This document shows positions 1-9,795 of a DNA stretch of 64,000 bases, piece by piece. Positions within the stretch are counted from its first letter, which is position 1. Every line of letters begins with the position of its first letter. The stretch is from assembly GCF_000409775.1 (NCBI RefSeq), contig NZ_KE332377.1, positions 898,764 through 962,763 on the forward strand, written 5' to 3'. The notes under the pieces were generated by a model. The model saw only the letters and a list, made by a program, of their open reading frames with translations, had not been told where the DNA came from and did not search any database. The position numbers and the translations under genes were made by a program. The DNA is from Litchfieldella anticariensis FP35 = DSM 16096. Lineage in GTDB: Bacteria > Pseudomonadota > Gammaproteobacteria > Pseudomonadales > Halomonadaceae.

Positions 1-42
1 AAGCCCAACCTCTTGCTGGGCACTAGCAAGAGGTTGGGGCTC
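1..42 (-). terminator. Terminator-like inverted repeat after the valine operon
   Basis: A long inverted repeat (AGCCCAACCTCTTGCT paired with AGCAAGAGGTTGGGGCT) lies just beyond the stop codon of the last gene of the leftward operon. Read on the minus strand it ends in TT at the window edge, so any T-run is cut off. It fits an intrinsic terminator of the dehydrogenase operon. Confidence 0.6.
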
Positions 43-65
43 AGCAAGCAGATATCAGTCGAGAC

Positions 66-968
66 TCAGCTCTCCTCACCAGCACGATAGAGCCGTTGGA
101 TGCTGGAAAAATCCAGCCGTCCATTTCCTTGGGAGGCATGCAAGGCGTATAGATTGCGCGCTTGAGAGCCCATCGGTACCGTGGCTTTCGACTTCAGCGC
201 CAACTCCCAGGCTAGGCCCAGGTCCTTGGCCATCAGGTCGGTGAGGAAGCCACCCTGATAATCATTGGATGCCGGTGCTTTCTCCATCACCCCTGGCCAC
301 GGGTTATAGACATTGAGTGCCCAGTTTCCGCCGCTGCTCTGCTTGATGATCTCGGAAAGCACCGCCGGATCGAGGCCATTCTTCACTCCCAAAGCCAACG
401 CTTCAGCGGTACCGCTCATCAGGATCCCGAGCAGCATGTTGTTGCAGATCTTGGCGACCTGCCCGGCACCGATATCTCCAGCGTGGAAGACGTTCTTGCC
501 CATGCCTTCCAGAACCGGTTTTGCTTCGGAGAAACCTTCGCTGGAGCCACCGACAATGAAGGTCAGGGTGCCCGCCTTGGCGCCACCGACACCTCCCGAC
601 ACCGGGGCATCGAGGAAGGTCAGGCCGCGCGCGCTGGCTTGCTCACCCACACAGCGAGAATCGTCGGGCGCAATGGTCGAGGCATCGATGATCAATGGTT
701 TGCCGTCCAGGCGCTCGAGCAACCCTGGAACGTCATCGCTGCCTAGATAAAGCTGTTTCACATGCTGACCGGCAGGCAGCATCGAGATCACCACCTCGGC
801 TCCCGACACCGCCTCCTCAGCGCTAGCGGCACGACTGGCACCTTCGGCTTCCAGTGCCTGCATGGCACTCTCTACCAGGTCGAAGACACAAAGCCGGTGG
901 CCGGCCTTGATCAGATTGGTGGCCATGGGACTTCCCATATTGCCCAGACCGATAAAGGCGATTTGCAT
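66..968 (-). CDS. mmsB: 3-hydroxyisobutyrate dehydrogenase
   Basis: This 300-aa NAD-dependent enzyme oxidises 3-hydroxyisobutyrate to methylmalonate semialdehyde in valine catabolism. The N-terminal Rossmann motif FIGLGNMGSPMATNL, the substrate-site motif DAPVSGGVGGAKAGTL and the catalytic-lysine segment GQVAKICNN are all present, and the length is usual for the family. The reading frame stays open upstream, but the start MQIAFIG is chosen because the nucleotide-binding fold begins there and it clears the preceding gene by 43 bp. It is the last gene of a three-gene operon with a CoA hydrolase and an acyl-CoA dehydrogenase that supply its substrate. The family also contains tartronate semialdehyde reductases, but the context favours the valine pathway. 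Confidence 0.9.
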   Translation of the reverse strand: MQIAFIGLGNMGSPMATNLIKAGHRLCVFDLVESAMQALEAEGASRAASAEEAVSGAEVVISMLPAGQHVKQLYLGSDDVPGLLERLDGKPLIIDASTIAPDDSRCVGEQASARGLTFLDAPVSGGVGGAKAGTLTFIVGGSSEGFSEAKPVLEGMGKNVFHAGDIGAGQVAKICNNMLLGILMSGTAEALALGVKNGLDPAVLSEIIKQSSGGNWALNVYNPWPGVMEKAPASNDYQGGFLTDLMAKDLGLAWELALKSKATVPMGSQARNLYALHASQGNGRLDFSSIQRLYRAGEES

Positions 969-1011
969 GGCGTACTCCATCATCGTTGTTGTGGGTCTAT
1001 CATCATCCTTT

Positions 1012-2169
1012 TCAGAGATCGCGTAGCGGATGTTCATCCGCCGGACATAAAGGCTCCAGCATGGCGTCGACATCGGTTTCGGGTACCGCTGAAACAGAGG
1101 TATGCGACCAGCGCGGCGCCTTGTCCTTGTCAATCAATAGCGCGCGTACCCCTTCGACCAAATCGCCTCGTCGACAGCACTGCACTGAAAGTGTCCACTC
1201 CTCGCGGAAAGCCTCAGCAAGGGAGCCATTACGGTGACGTTCGAGCATGCGCCATACTAGCTGCGCCGTCAGAGGGCATCCCACTTCGAGCCGTGCCCGA
1301 TTGGCACTGAGCCAGTCGTCATCATGGGCGTCGTCAAGGATGCGTCGAGTTGCCGAAGCCGCATCGGCACATCCCAGCAACGCTTGGATATGATCCAGGT
1401 GCGGCCATACCTGGGCAGCGGGTAGGATGTCACGCCGCTCGAAGCGATTCAGCACATCATGCACGCCGGCGTGGAGAGCCTTGCAGCTCCGTGATCCGTA
1501 ATCGGCTTCCTCCAGCGCACCCAATAATGCCTCACGACTGTCGCCAGGGATGGCTCGATCGGCCAAGCCCAGATCCAAGGCATCGCGGGCGTTGAGCTGC
1601 GCCCCGGTTAGCCCAAGATAGGCGCCGACGCCCGGTGGCATACGGTTAAGGAACCAACTCGCCCCAATATCCGGGTAAAGCCCGATAGTGATCTCAGGCA
1701 TGGCGATACGCGTATTTTCGGTCGCCAGACGATAGCCGCCGCCAGCCATCAAACCGAGACCACCCCCCATTACGATACCGTTCCCCCACACCAACAAGGG
1801 TTTGGGGTAGCGATGGATACGGTAGTCAAGGCGATATTCGGCGGCAAAATAGGTTTCGGCATAGGCCACACCTTCCTTGGCATCGTCAGTCATGGCTCGG
1901 TACAAGGCGACCACGTCGCCGCCGGCGCAAAATGCCTTGTCACCCGCTCCATCCAGCCACACGGCGACCACATTGCGATCTGCCGCCCAAGCATCCAGCT
2001 TGGTAGTAAGTTGATGGATCATCTCCAGCGATAGTGCATTGAGTGACTTTGGCGCATTGAGCGTCGCCACCCCGATACGGCCGCCATCGCGAGTGGGAAA
2101 TTCATCGAAGAGTACCGTCGGCCCCGACATTCCATTGCCCTCCAGTGGTAAGGTGGATGTTTCACTCAT
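1012..2169 (-). CDS. 3-hydroxyisobutyryl-CoA hydrolase (enoyl-CoA hydratase/isomerase family)
   Basis: This 385-aa crotonase-fold protein probably cleaves 3-hydroxyisobutyryl-CoA to free 3-hydroxyisobutyrate and CoA. The oxyanion-hole region is GDKAFCAGGDVVALYRA. The segment VMGGGLGLMAGGGYRLATE, followed by MPEITIGLYPDIGASW, carries the Glu/Asp pair typical of HIBCH-type hydrolases rather than plain hydratases, and the length (about 120 aa beyond a hydratase) agrees. Its ATG overlaps the stop of the upstream acyl-CoA dehydrogenase by 4 nt, so the two are probably translationally coupled. The next gene uses its product. A generic enoyl-CoA hydratase is the alternative, but less likely. Confidence 0.85.
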   Translation of the reverse strand: MSETSTLPLEGNGMSGPTVLFDEFPTRDGGRIGVATLNAPKSLNALSLEMIHQLTTKLDAWAADRNVVAVWLDGAGDKAFCAGGDVVALYRAMTDDAKEGVAYAETYFAAEYRLDYRIHRYPKPLLVWGNGIVMGGGLGLMAGGGYRLATENTRIAMPEITIGLYPDIGASWFLNRMPPGVGAYLGLTGAQLNARDALDLGLADRAIPGDSREALLGALEEADYGSRSCKALHAGVHDVLNRFERRDILPAAQVWPHLDHIQALLGCADAASATRRILDDAHDDDWLSANRARLEVGCPLTAQLVWRMLERHRNGSLAEAFREEWTLSVQCCRRGDLVEGVRALLIDKDKAPRWSHTSVSAVPETDVDAMLEPLCPADEHPLRDL

Positions 2170-3332
2170 TGCAGCATCTCGATCATGCCATCGACGAACA
2201 ATCGTCGAGCAACGATCACACGCATGATCTCGTTGGTCCCCTCTAGGATCTGATGCACTCGGGTATCTCGCACCAGTCGTTCGAGTGGGTATTCCTTGAT
2301 ATAACCGTAGCCGCCATGCAGTTGCAGGGCCTCGTTACACACCTGGAATCCGATATCAGTGGCCAGCCGCTTGGCCATCGCACAGTGAGCAGTGGCCTCA
2401 GGATCACCCTGATCAAGACGCCATGCGGCGTGACGAACCATCAGCCGCGCCGCGACGAGCTCACTGGCCATATCGGCCAGCTTGAACTGCAAGGCCTGAA
2501 AGCTGGCCAGTTCCTGGCCGAACTGCTTGCGCGATTGTAGATAGTCACGCGAAAGCGTCAGAGCCTGTTGAGCCGCCCCCAACGAGCAACTGGCGATATT
2601 CAAGCGGCCACCATCCAGCCCTTTCATGGCTAGCTTGAATCCCTCGCCTTCTTCCCCCAGGCGATGCCCTGCCGGCACCCTGACGTCATCGAAGCTGACC
2701 AGGCGTGTCGGTTGGCTCTTCCAGCCCATCTTGTCCTCGTTCTTGCCATATTCGATGCCGGGGCTATCGGCAGACACCAGGAACGTGGAGATACCTCCGG
2801 CTCCCGAATCCGCCCCGCCGGTACGTGCCATCACCACCAGCACATCGGTGGCACCAGCCCCGGAGATGAACATCTTGGACCCACTGAGCAGATAGTCGTC
2901 CCCCTGGCGCACGGCCTTGGTTCGCAAACTGGCGGCATCCGATCCCGAACCCGGTTCGGTCAGGCAGTAAGAGGCCAGCAACTCACCGCTGATCAGACGC
3001 GGCAGCCACTGTTCCCGCAAGGCCTCGCTACCCCACAGCGCAACCATCCAACTCGCCATGTTATGGATAGTCAGATAAGCGGTGGTCGAAATACAACCTT
3101 GGGCAAGTTGCTCGAAGATCAGTGAGGCATCCAGGCGCGACAGTCCCAGGCCACCATGCTCTTCAGGGATATAGATACCCAAGAAGCCCGCCTCCCCAGC
3201 GCGCTTGATGACATCCACGGGGAAGTGGGACTCGGCGTCCCAGCGGGCGGCGTTCTCGGCAAGCTCGGCATGCGCGAAATCTGCCGCCGCCTGCTGCAAC
3301 GCTTTTTGATCGTCGGTAAGGGAAAAATCCAT
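2166..3332 (-). CDS. Acyl-CoA dehydrogenase, probably isobutyryl-CoA dehydrogenase
   Basis: This 388-aa FAD-dependent dehydrogenase has the family signatures CLTEPGSGSDAASLRTKA, the C-terminal LHGGYGYIKEYPLERLVRD and the catalytic-base motif ILEGTNEIMR. It is the first gene of the leftward operon and faces a LiuR-type regulator. In this context it most likely oxidises isobutyryl-CoA to methacrylyl-CoA in valine breakdown. The enoyl-CoA hydratase step and the semialdehyde dehydrogenase (mmsA) are not in the window. Short/branched-chain acyl-CoA dehydrogenases cannot be told apart by motif alone, so the exact substrate is inferred. Confidence 0.87.
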   Translation of the reverse strand: MDFSLTDDQKALQQAAADFAHAELAENAARWDAESHFPVDVIKRAGEAGFLGIYIPEEHGGLGLSRLDASLIFEQLAQGCISTTAYLTIHNMASWMVALWGSEALREQWLPRLISGELLASYCLTEPGSGSDAASLRTKAVRQGDDYLLSGSKMFISGAGATDVLVVMARTGGADSGAGGISTFLVSADSPGIEYGKNEDKMGWKSQPTRLVSFDDVRVPAGHRLGEEGEGFKLAMKGLDGGRLNIASCSLGAAQQALTLSRDYLQSRKQFGQELASFQALQFKLADMASELVAARLMVRHAAWRLDQGDPEATAHCAMAKRLATDIGFQVCNEALQLHGGYGYIKEYPLERLVRDTRVHQILEGTNEIMRVIVARRLFVDGMIEMLQ

Positions 3333-3465
3333 ATCAGCGCCCTCTTTCGTCGGCGAACGATACTATCGCCGACACTTTTTGGATTGATTAGTCACGAAGT
3401 GACCAGATGCCACCAACCTAGCACTTGCTTGGTTTGGTGCAAGTCACCCCTTGGTCTACTAGCAC

Positions 3466-3481
3466 TTTACGTAAACGTCAA
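3466..3481. promoter_or_regulatory. LiuR-type operator in the divergent promoter region
   Basis: TTTACGTAAACGTCAA is a near-palindrome built on two ACGT cores. It resembles the published LiuR consensus for branched-chain catabolism genes in proteobacteria. It sits between the divergent acyl-CoA dehydrogenase and MerR genes. On the minus strand its edge reads TTGACG, a good -35; on the plus strand TTTACG and TACGCT (3489-3494) are spaced by 17 bp. Binding here could control both directions. Confidence 0.6.
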
Positions 3482-3532
3482 CTAGCTCTACGCTGGGTAA
3501 ACATCGACGGGCCCGATCCAAGGAACAGCACC

Positions 3533-3985
3533 ATGAACGATTCCCCCCAGGACAGCATGCTGTCCGATGCCCCATCACCGGAAAAGCAACGACGAACTTA
3601 TTCGATCGGTGAGCTGGCTAGACTGTTCGAAGTCACACCGCGAACCATTCGCTTCTATGAGCAGGAAGGCCTGTTGGAGCCGGAACGTCGCGGTCAGACA
3701 CGCATCTATCATGAAAAGGACCGCGTCAGGCTCAAACTCACCCTGCGTGGTAAGCGCCTGGGGTTCTCATTGGCGGAAATTCGCGAAGTCATCGAACTCT
3801 ACGATGCCATGCCGGATGGCAATGCCAGACAGCTCCAGCGCTTGTTGGAAATCCTCGCCGAGAAGCGCGCCGATATGGAACGTCAGTTGGAAGATATTCG
3901 ACTGATGCAGCGCGAACTCGACGATGTGGAAGCTCGCTGCCAGGAAGTATTGGATAACCTCCAACATCAAGGAAGTGCTAAGTAA
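3533..3985 (+). CDS. liuR: MerR-family regulator of branched-chain catabolism (LiuR type)
   Basis: This 150-aa regulator has a MerR helix-turn-helix ([20 protein letters not shown] followed by an EQEGLLEP wing) and a C-terminal dimerisation coiled coil rich in E, K and R. No metal-binding cysteine cluster is visible; its single Cys (in ARCQEV) suggests an organic effector. LiuR proteins respond to branched-chain catabolic intermediates. The start at MNDSP is chosen because AAGGAACA lies in front of it; the upstream frame extension covers the promoter. It diverges from the valine operon and is followed 32 bp later by an acyl-CoA synthetase, probably in the same transcript. The symbol rests on family and context. 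Confidence 0.8.
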   Translation: MNDSPQDSMLSDAPSPEKQRRTYSIGELARLFEVTPRTIRFYEQEGLLEPERRGQTRIYHEKDRVRLKLTLRGKRLGFSLAEIREVIELYDAMPDGNARQLQRLLEILAEKRADMERQLEDIRLMQRELDDVEARCQEVLDNLQHQGSAK

Positions 3986-4017
3986 ATCGACTTATCGACA
4001 ACAAGACGGGAAATCTC

Positions 4018-5736
4018 ATGTCACGCCACGACACAATGCATGCCACTCATCACCGACTCTCTCGTCACAGCTATGTAAGCGGCATCAGCGATACACCTTT
4101 GAAGGGCCAGACCATCGGTGAATGTTTCGATGAAACCGTGGCACGCTTCCCCGAACGCGACGCCCTGCTTAGCCTTCATCAGAACCTGCGTTACAACTGG
4201 TATGAACTGCGGCAAGTCGTTGACACCACCGCCAGGGCATTGCTTGCGGTCGGCGTAAGCAAGGGTGATCGTGTGGGAATTTGGTCGCCCAATTGCGCTG
4301 AATGGGCCATTACTCAATTCGCTACTGCCAAGATCGGCGCGATCCTGGTCAACATCAACCCCAGCTACCGCAGCCATGAACTGGAATACGCGCTCAAGCA
4401 ATCGGGAACCTCAACACTGATCCTGCAAGGCGCTTTCAAGAGCTCCGACTACGCAAGCATGATCGCTGAACTGGTTCCGGCGTTGAACACCGCATCGGAC
4501 GCCAAACTCAGCAGCGAACGATTGCCGGCACTACAACGTGCGGTATGCCTCGACGAATCTCGTTGCCTGCCTGGCATGCTGAGCTGGAAGGCATTGCTCG
4601 GGCATGCTGATGAGGTATCGGCTGAGAGCCTCGCGGAAGTTCAAGCGTCTTTACAGTTCGACGATCCAATCAACATTCAGTACACCTCCGGCACTACCGG
4701 GGCCCCCAAAGGGGCAACTCTCTCGCACCATAATATCCTCAACAACGGTTTCTTCGTCGCCCGACGAATGGGATTTTCCGAACAGGACCGCCTGGTCATC
4801 CCGGTACCGCTCTACCACTGTTTCGGCATGGTGATGGGCAACCTGGGCTGCATGACCCATGGCGCGACGATGATCTATCCCGGTGATGGTTTCGACGCCG
4901 AAGCGACGCTGCGTGCCGTCGCCGAAGAAAAGGCCACCGCGCTTTACGGGGTGCCGACCATGTTCATCGCCGAACTGGAGCATCCACGTTTCACCGACTT
5001 CGATTTGTCGACGCTACGCACCGGCATCATGGCCGGCTCCATTTGCCCTATCGAGGTGATGCGCCAGGTCATCGACAAGATGCACATGGAAGGTGTCACT
5101 ATCTGTTACGGCATGACCGAAACCAGCCCGGTGAGCTTTCAGACCCAGACCGACGCTCCGCTGGAAAAGCGTGTGACTACGGTAGGCACCATTCATCCTC
5201 ACCTGGAGGTCAAACTGATCGATCCCTCCACCGGCGCCTTGGTACCACGGGGCGAACGCGGCGAGCTGTGCACACGTGGCTACAGCGTGATGCTCGGTTA
5301 CTGGGAAAATGAAGAAGCTACCGCCAAAGCCATTGATCACACGGGTTGGATGCACACAGGTGACCTCGCCACCATGGATGAGGATGGCTACGTCGCCATC
5401 GTCGGCCGTATCAAGGATATGATCATCCGTGGCGGCGAGAACATCTATCCGCGCGAAATAGAGGACTTCCTATATACCCACCCAGCGATTTCGGACGTGC
5501 AGATAATTGGGGTTCCCGACGAGAAGTACGGCGAGGAAGTCATGGCCTGGGTCAAGTTGGTCGAGGGCGAAACCTTGGATGAAGAGAGCCTCAAGGCCTT
5601 CTGCCAAGGCAAGATTGCTCACTACAAGGTGCCGCGTTACGTGAAGTTCGTCGATACGTTCCCGATGACCGTCACCGGCAAGATCCAGAAGTTCAAGATG
5701 CGCGAGGAAGCCACCAGGGAATTGGGGCTCGACTGA
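4018..5736 (+). CDS. Acyl-CoA synthetase (AMP-forming)
   Basis: This 572-aa ANL-superfamily ligase activates a carboxylic acid to its CoA thioester via an acyl-adenylate. The P-loop [11 protein letters not shown] starts near residue 222. The adenylate motif [10 protein letters not shown], the hinge motif [32 protein letters not shown] and the C-terminal catalytic lysine in TGKIQKFKM are all intact. A GACGGGAA sequence precedes the ATG. It lies directly downstream of the LiuR-type gene, suggesting that it feeds short or branched/medium-chain acids into the same pathway. It is close to medium-chain FadD-like enzymes, but substrate chain length cannot be read from sequence. Confidence 0.85.
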   Translation: MSRHDTMHATHHRLSRHSYVSGISDTPLKGQTIGECFDETVARFPERDALLSLHQNLRYNWYELRQVVDTTARALLAVGVSKGDRVGIWSPNCAEWAITQFATAKIGAILVNINPSYRSHELEYALKQSGTSTLILQGAFKSSDYASMIAELVPALNTASDAKLSSERLPALQRAVCLDESRCLPGMLSWKALLGHADEVSAESLAEVQASLQFDDPINIQYTSGTTGAPKGATLSHHNILNNGFFVARRMGFSEQDRLVIPVPLYHCFGMVMGNLGCMTHGATMIYPGDGFDAEATLRAVAEEKATALYGVPTMFIAELEHPRFTDFDLSTLRTGIMAGSICPIEVMRQVIDKMHMEGVTICYGMTETSPVSFQTQTDAPLEKRVTTVGTIHPHLEVKLIDPSTGALVPRGERGELCTRGYSVMLGYWENEEATAKAIDHTGWMHTGDLATMDEDGYVAIVGRIKDMIIRGGENIYPREIEDFLYTHPAISDVQIIGVPDEKYGEEVMAWVKLVEGETLDEESLKAFCQGKIAHYKVPRYVKFVDTFPMTVTGKIQKFKMREEATRELGLD

Positions 5737-5744
5737 TTTCCCTG

Positions 5745-5880
5745 AAGCATCGATGTAGCTCGCGGCTTTACTGGGGCATGCTCCGCGAAGACGCTGTAAA
5801 TCCATCCCTGGGCGCTCGGCTTTTTCATCCCTGAAAAAGACGCTTCGCTTGAGCATCCCCCCGCGCCGCTAGCCTCCTTG
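5745..5880. repeat. Intergenic palindrome-rich segment, possible dispersed repeat
   Basis: The 178-bp gap between the convergent ligase and phosphorylase genes contains short inverted parts (for example CTTTTTCATCCCTGAAAAAG) and the phrase AAATCCATCCCTGGGCGCTC, which looks like a non-coding dispersed element. No reading frame or promoter is convincing. Terminator function for either convergent gene is possible. Confidence 0.35.
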
Positions 5881-5914
5881 CCTTCAGTGCAACGTCAGGC
5901 ACAGCGATGCCAGC

Positions 5915-6658
<744 letters not shown>

Positions 6659-6687
6659 TTATTGCATGTCCTGTTCGAAGGCTGAAA

Positions 6688-7275
6688 TCAAAGACCCTTG
6701 GGCGCAAAAATCCCTGGAGCATTGCGCCAGTAACCCTTGTAGTCCATGCCGAAACCGAACACATAGCGATCGGCCACTTCCAGGCTACAGTAATCCGCCT
6801 TGAGCCCGGGGACCGCCTTGCGGTCATGCTGCTTGTCCACCAGCACCGCCGTGGAAATGCTCGCCGCCCCCGCCTCACGACAGTAATCGAGGATGGCGGC
6901 AAGCGTCGCACCTTCATCGAGGATGTCATCGACGATCACCACATGGCGACCGGCCATGGGAATTTCCGGCGATACCCGCCAGAACAGCTCTCCGCCACGC
7001 AGGCCACCTCGATAACGCGTGGCATGCAAATAGTCCACTTCCAGCGGAAAACCAAGCCGTGTCAGGAGATGGCCGGTGGTGATCAAACCGCCATTCATCA
7101 CGCAATAGAACGCCGGCAGCTTGTCACCCAGGTTGGCGGTGATCTCTTCCGCCATGCGGTCGAGTGCCCGTTCAACCTGTTCCTGGGAAATCAGACAATC
7201 GGCATGCTCCATGACATCACGCATGGTCGTCAGGGACTCGTGAAATTCGGTATTGGGGTTGGGCATGGAATCCAT
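6688..7275 (-). CDS. hpt: Hypoxanthine-guanine phosphoribosyltransferase
   Basis: This 195-aa type I phosphoribosyltransferase converts hypoxanthine or guanine with PRPP to IMP or GMP. The PRPP loop is HVVIVDDILDEGATL; VLVDKQHDRKAV and the base-binding DYKGYWRNAPGIFA segment lie downstream. The start may instead be the internal methionine of MPNPN (position 7266), which has a GGA just upstream; the first ATG is kept. It lies 41 bp upstream of the methylthioinosine phosphorylase and 12 bp downstream of nagZ, so all three are probably cotranscribed. Confidence 0.85.
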   Translation of the reverse strand: MDSMPNPNTEFHESLTTMRDVMEHADCLISQEQVERALDRMAEEITANLGDKLPAFYCVMNGGLITTGHLLTRLGFPLEVDYLHATRYRGGLRGGELFWRVSPEIPMAGRHVVIVDDILDEGATLAAILDYCREAGAASISTAVLVDKQHDRKAVPGLKADYCSLEVADRYVFGFGMDYKGYWRNAPGIFAPKGL

Positions 7276-7287
7276 ATCAACAACAAG

Positions 7288-8313
7288 TCAGGTAGTAGAA
7301 GGTGTATCGGCCAGCGCTTCCAGACGCGCATGTACGCGACGCCAACGCGACAGTGCCGGCAAGGTTTCGAGACTGGGGCGGGCACGGCCATAGCGCAGCT
7401 TGGCGTGACGTTTGCTGCCACGCCCCACGCAAGCCGTCACGGCAGCCTGGGCCGCCTCGCGGTCGTTGCATACCAGCACCATATCGCATCCGGCATTCAA
7501 AGCTGCCAAGGCTCGACTCCCCGCATCTCCGGCCACTGCGGCGCCGGCCATGGAAAGGTCGTCGGAAAAGATCGCGCCCTTGAAGCCCAGGTCCTCACGC
7601 AGGAACCCCAGCCAACTAGGAGAAAAGCCGGCGGGGCGCTCATCGAATGCGGGATAGACGACATGCGCCGGCATTATGCCATCCAATTGGGAAGCCAACT
7701 CGGCAAAGGGCACCAGGTCATGAGCCCGCAACGCTTCCAAGGAACGTTGGTCGACAGGAAGTTCGTAGTGAGAATCAGCGGCCACACCTCCATGCCCCGG
7801 GAAATGCTTGCCAACCGCTACCATGCCAGCCTCGTGAAGCCCATTGATGAAAGCACCGCCGAGCAAGGCCACGGCCTGAGGGTCACGGGAAAAACTGCGA
7901 TCACCGATCACCGAGGAAATGCCATCGTCGACATCCAGCACTGGAGCGAAAGTGAGATCCAGCCCACAGGCAGCCATTTCCATGCCCAATAGCCAACCAG
8001 CATCCTGACAGCGCTGCAGAGCGGCCTGAGGATCCTCGTCATAACCACCGGACAAGCGCCGCATGGAAGGCAGACGTGTCACGCCCGTGCGCAAACGCTG
8101 TACCCGACCGCCTTCCTGGTCTATGGCCAGTAGCAGATCGGGACGCAGGCGACGCAAGGAAGCGCACAACGCCTGTACTTGTTGTGCATCTTCGATGTTA
8201 CGGGCGAAGAGAATCACGCCGCCTACCTCTGGATGCTGGAGCAACTCACGCTCCGCACGCTTGAGGCTGGGCCCCTCCAGGTCGAGCATTACTGAGCCGA
8301 GAGGTTGGGTCAT
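7288..8313 (-). CDS. nagZ: Beta-N-acetylhexosaminidase (peptidoglycan recycling)
   Basis: This 341-aa cytoplasmic glycoside hydrolase family 3 enzyme removes GlcNAc from anhydro-muropeptides during cell-wall recycling. LLLAIDQEGGRVQRL and the His-containing loop KHFPGHGGVAADSHYELP (about residues 169-186) are diagnostic, and IFSDDLSM carries the catalytic aspartate. There is no signal peptide, as expected. An AAGGAAG ribosome site precedes the start. The gene order nagZ-psrA-lexA is shared with Pseudomonas. Confidence 0.93.
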   Translation of the reverse strand: MTQPLGSVMLDLEGPSLKRAERELLQHPEVGGVILFARNIEDAQQVQALCASLRRLRPDLLLAIDQEGGRVQRLRTGVTRLPSMRRLSGGYDEDPQAALQRCQDAGWLLGMEMAACGLDLTFAPVLDVDDGISSVIGDRSFSRDPQAVALLGGAFINGLHEAGMVAVGKHFPGHGGVAADSHYELPVDQRSLEALRAHDLVPFAELASQLDGIMPAHVVYPAFDERPAGFSPSWLGFLREDLGFKGAIFSDDLSMAGAAVAGDAGSRALAALNAGCDMVLVCNDREAAQAAVTACVGRGSKRHAKLRYGRARPSLETLPALSRWRRVHARLEALADTPSTT

Positions 8314-8418
8314 GGTCTGCTTCCTTGGCTTGAGAAGGTGGGGAATTCTAGACCAATGCCACGGTCAACGACAGACATGGGCTACAGTAACGTCTTATCA
8401 GCCTCTGTGGCACCGCTC

Positions 8419-8964
8419 TCACTCATGTATCCACACCGGCGTGCCAGGCACGGCGAATGTGGCAATTTCAAGCAGCGACTCGTCACGCATTCGGATACAA
8501 CCATGTGAGGCAGCCACCCCCATGGGTTCGCTGGGTGGCGTGCCATGCAAATAAATATAGCGACGCTGGGAATCCCGGTCGCCCCCACGATTGAATCCCC
8601 GCTCGAGGCCACATAACCAAAGAATGCGGGTCAGTATCCAGTCGCGGCCAGGGGGCTCTGAGGCCAACGCCTCGTCGAAGATCTCGCCCGTAGGTCGCCG
8701 GCCTCGGAATACCGTTCCCGGCGCCAGACCATTACCGATCGACGCTCGCACATAATGCCAACCCAGGGGTGTCTGACCACTACCCTGTTGTTGGCCGGCC
8801 CCTGCCAGCCCACTGGAAATAGCGTGCGTTTTCCCGGCTTCTTCGCCTTGCCATACGACCAGATGCTGATGCCTCAGATCTACCTCCAGCCACAGCGCAT
8901 CGCGTGGCGGCATATCGACAAGCAAAGGAGTGCGCACGATATCAACCCGCGGCCGGCAGCGCAT
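8419..8964 (-). CDS. L,D-transpeptidase family protein (YkuD domain)
   Basis: This 181-aa protein ends in the YkuD catalytic region: YIYLHGTPP followed by SHGCIRMRDESL, with the active-site cysteine in SHGCIRM. The N-terminal half has LWLEVDLRHQHLVVWQ and GSGQTPLGWHYV, typical of the fold. No signal peptide is evident, so it may act in the cytoplasm or the start may be wrong: an ATG at 8913 (MPPRDAL) is an alternative. As given, the start overlaps the end of psrA by 23 nt, implying cotranscription. Proteins of this type reshape peptidoglycan crosslinks, and the neighbouring nagZ also works in wall recycling. Confidence 0.8.
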   Translation of the reverse strand: MRCRPRVDIVRTPLLVDMPPRDALWLEVDLRHQHLVVWQGEEAGKTHAISSGLAGAGQQQGSGQTPLGWHYVRASIGNGLAPGTVFRGRRPTGEIFDEALASEPPGRDWILTRILWLCGLERGFNRGGDRDSQRRYIYLHGTPPSEPMGVAASHGCIRMRDESLLEIATFAVPGTPVWIHE

Positions 8965-9610
8965 CGCCTACCGGCTCCGGCAAGGGGGCATTCATGCCAG
9001 CCACTACCACCGGCCGCAACCGACGAATCAACTCCCGCACGCTGACATGCTCCCCATAATCCTTTTCGGCGATATCACGCAAGGCATCGAGCCCCGACAA
9101 CGTGAAGATCACCGTTCCCAACATGAAGTGCAAACGCCAGAAACGCTCTGCATCGGGCAGGTCCGGCGTCGCTTGGCGTACCAATGCAGCGAAACGCGTG
9201 AAGACACTGCCATAATGCTCTTGGATATAACGACGTAGATGTCCCTGCGCCTGGCTGTATGCCAAGCCCAGCAACTTCATGAATACCTTGAGGCTGTTGC
9301 GTTCAGCGGGCACCTCGAGGACGCTGCGAGCCATGGTTTCGAGCAACTCCTCCAGTGGGATGACCTCCCCTTGGTACTTGGCTTCGAGCTCGTCGAGAGC
9401 GGCATGGAAACGCTCAGTGAATGGATCCAGATAGCGGGCAAACACGGCCTGAATCAGCGACTTCTTGGAGCCGAAATGATAATTCACCGCCGCCAGGTTG
9501 ACCTTGGCCTTGCTGGTAATGTTGCGCAATGACGTCTCGGCAAAGCCGCGTTCGGCGAACAGTACCTCAGCGGTATCGAGAATTCGCGTCACGGTATCGG
9601 TCTGAGCCAT
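8942..9610 (-). CDS. psrA: TetR-family fatty-acid-responsive regulator PsrA
   Basis: This 222-aa TetR-family protein has an N-terminal helix-turn-helix (AEVLFAERGFAETSLRNITS and AAVNYHFGSKKSLIQAVF) and a long ligand-binding C-terminal domain. Sequence and position (divergent from lexA, upstream of nagZ) match Pseudomonas PsrA. That protein represses its own gene and fatty-acid oxidation genes until it binds long-chain fatty acids, and it also affects rpoS. Two AAAC...GTTT palindromes in front of the gene fit autoregulation. Confidence 0.87.
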   Translation of the reverse strand: MAQTDTVTRILDTAEVLFAERGFAETSLRNITSKAKVNLAAVNYHFGSKKSLIQAVFARYLDPFTERFHAALDELEAKYQGEVIPLEELLETMARSVLEVPAERNSLKVFMKLLGLAYSQAQGHLRRYIQEHYGSVFTRFAALVRQATPDLPDAERFWRLHFMLGTVIFTLSGLDALRDIAEKDYGEHVSVRELIRRLRPVVVAGMNAPLPEPVGDALPAAG

Positions 9611-9634
9611 AGGCTAGCCTCTCGAGTGGGACAT

Positions 9635-9665
9635 AAACATTTGTTTTAAACATTATAGATGTTTA
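9635..9665. promoter_or_regulatory. Putative PsrA operators
   Basis: AAAC-ATTT-GTTT (9635-9646) matches the Pseudomonas PsrA half-site arrangement. It abuts a perfect palindrome, TAAACAT-5 nt-ATGTTTA (9647-9665). Both lie 25-55 bp in front of psrA, so autorepression is expected. A third half-palindrome, GTTTAAAAC, is at 9697-9705 on the lexA side. Confidence 0.6.
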
Positions 9666-9730
9666 CGTTGCATGACGGATCGTCGCAATGCAAGCCGTTT
9701 AAAACAATGCTCTAGAATATCAAACAGCTA

Positions 9731-9766
9731 TTACTGGATGTAATCCCATGCTGTATACTTGAACAA
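9731..9766 (+). promoter_or_regulatory. lexA promoter with overlapping SOS box
   Basis: TTACTG (9731-9736) and TATACT (9754-9759) are spaced by 17 bp and form a sigma-70 promoter. CTGTATACTTGAACAA (9751-9766) resembles the LexA consensus CTGT-N8-ACAG and covers the -10 element, the usual arrangement for lexA autorepression. The match is imperfect in its right half. Confidence 0.65.
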
Positions 9767-9795
9767 ATCCAACTCAATCCCGCTGTGGAGGTCCC

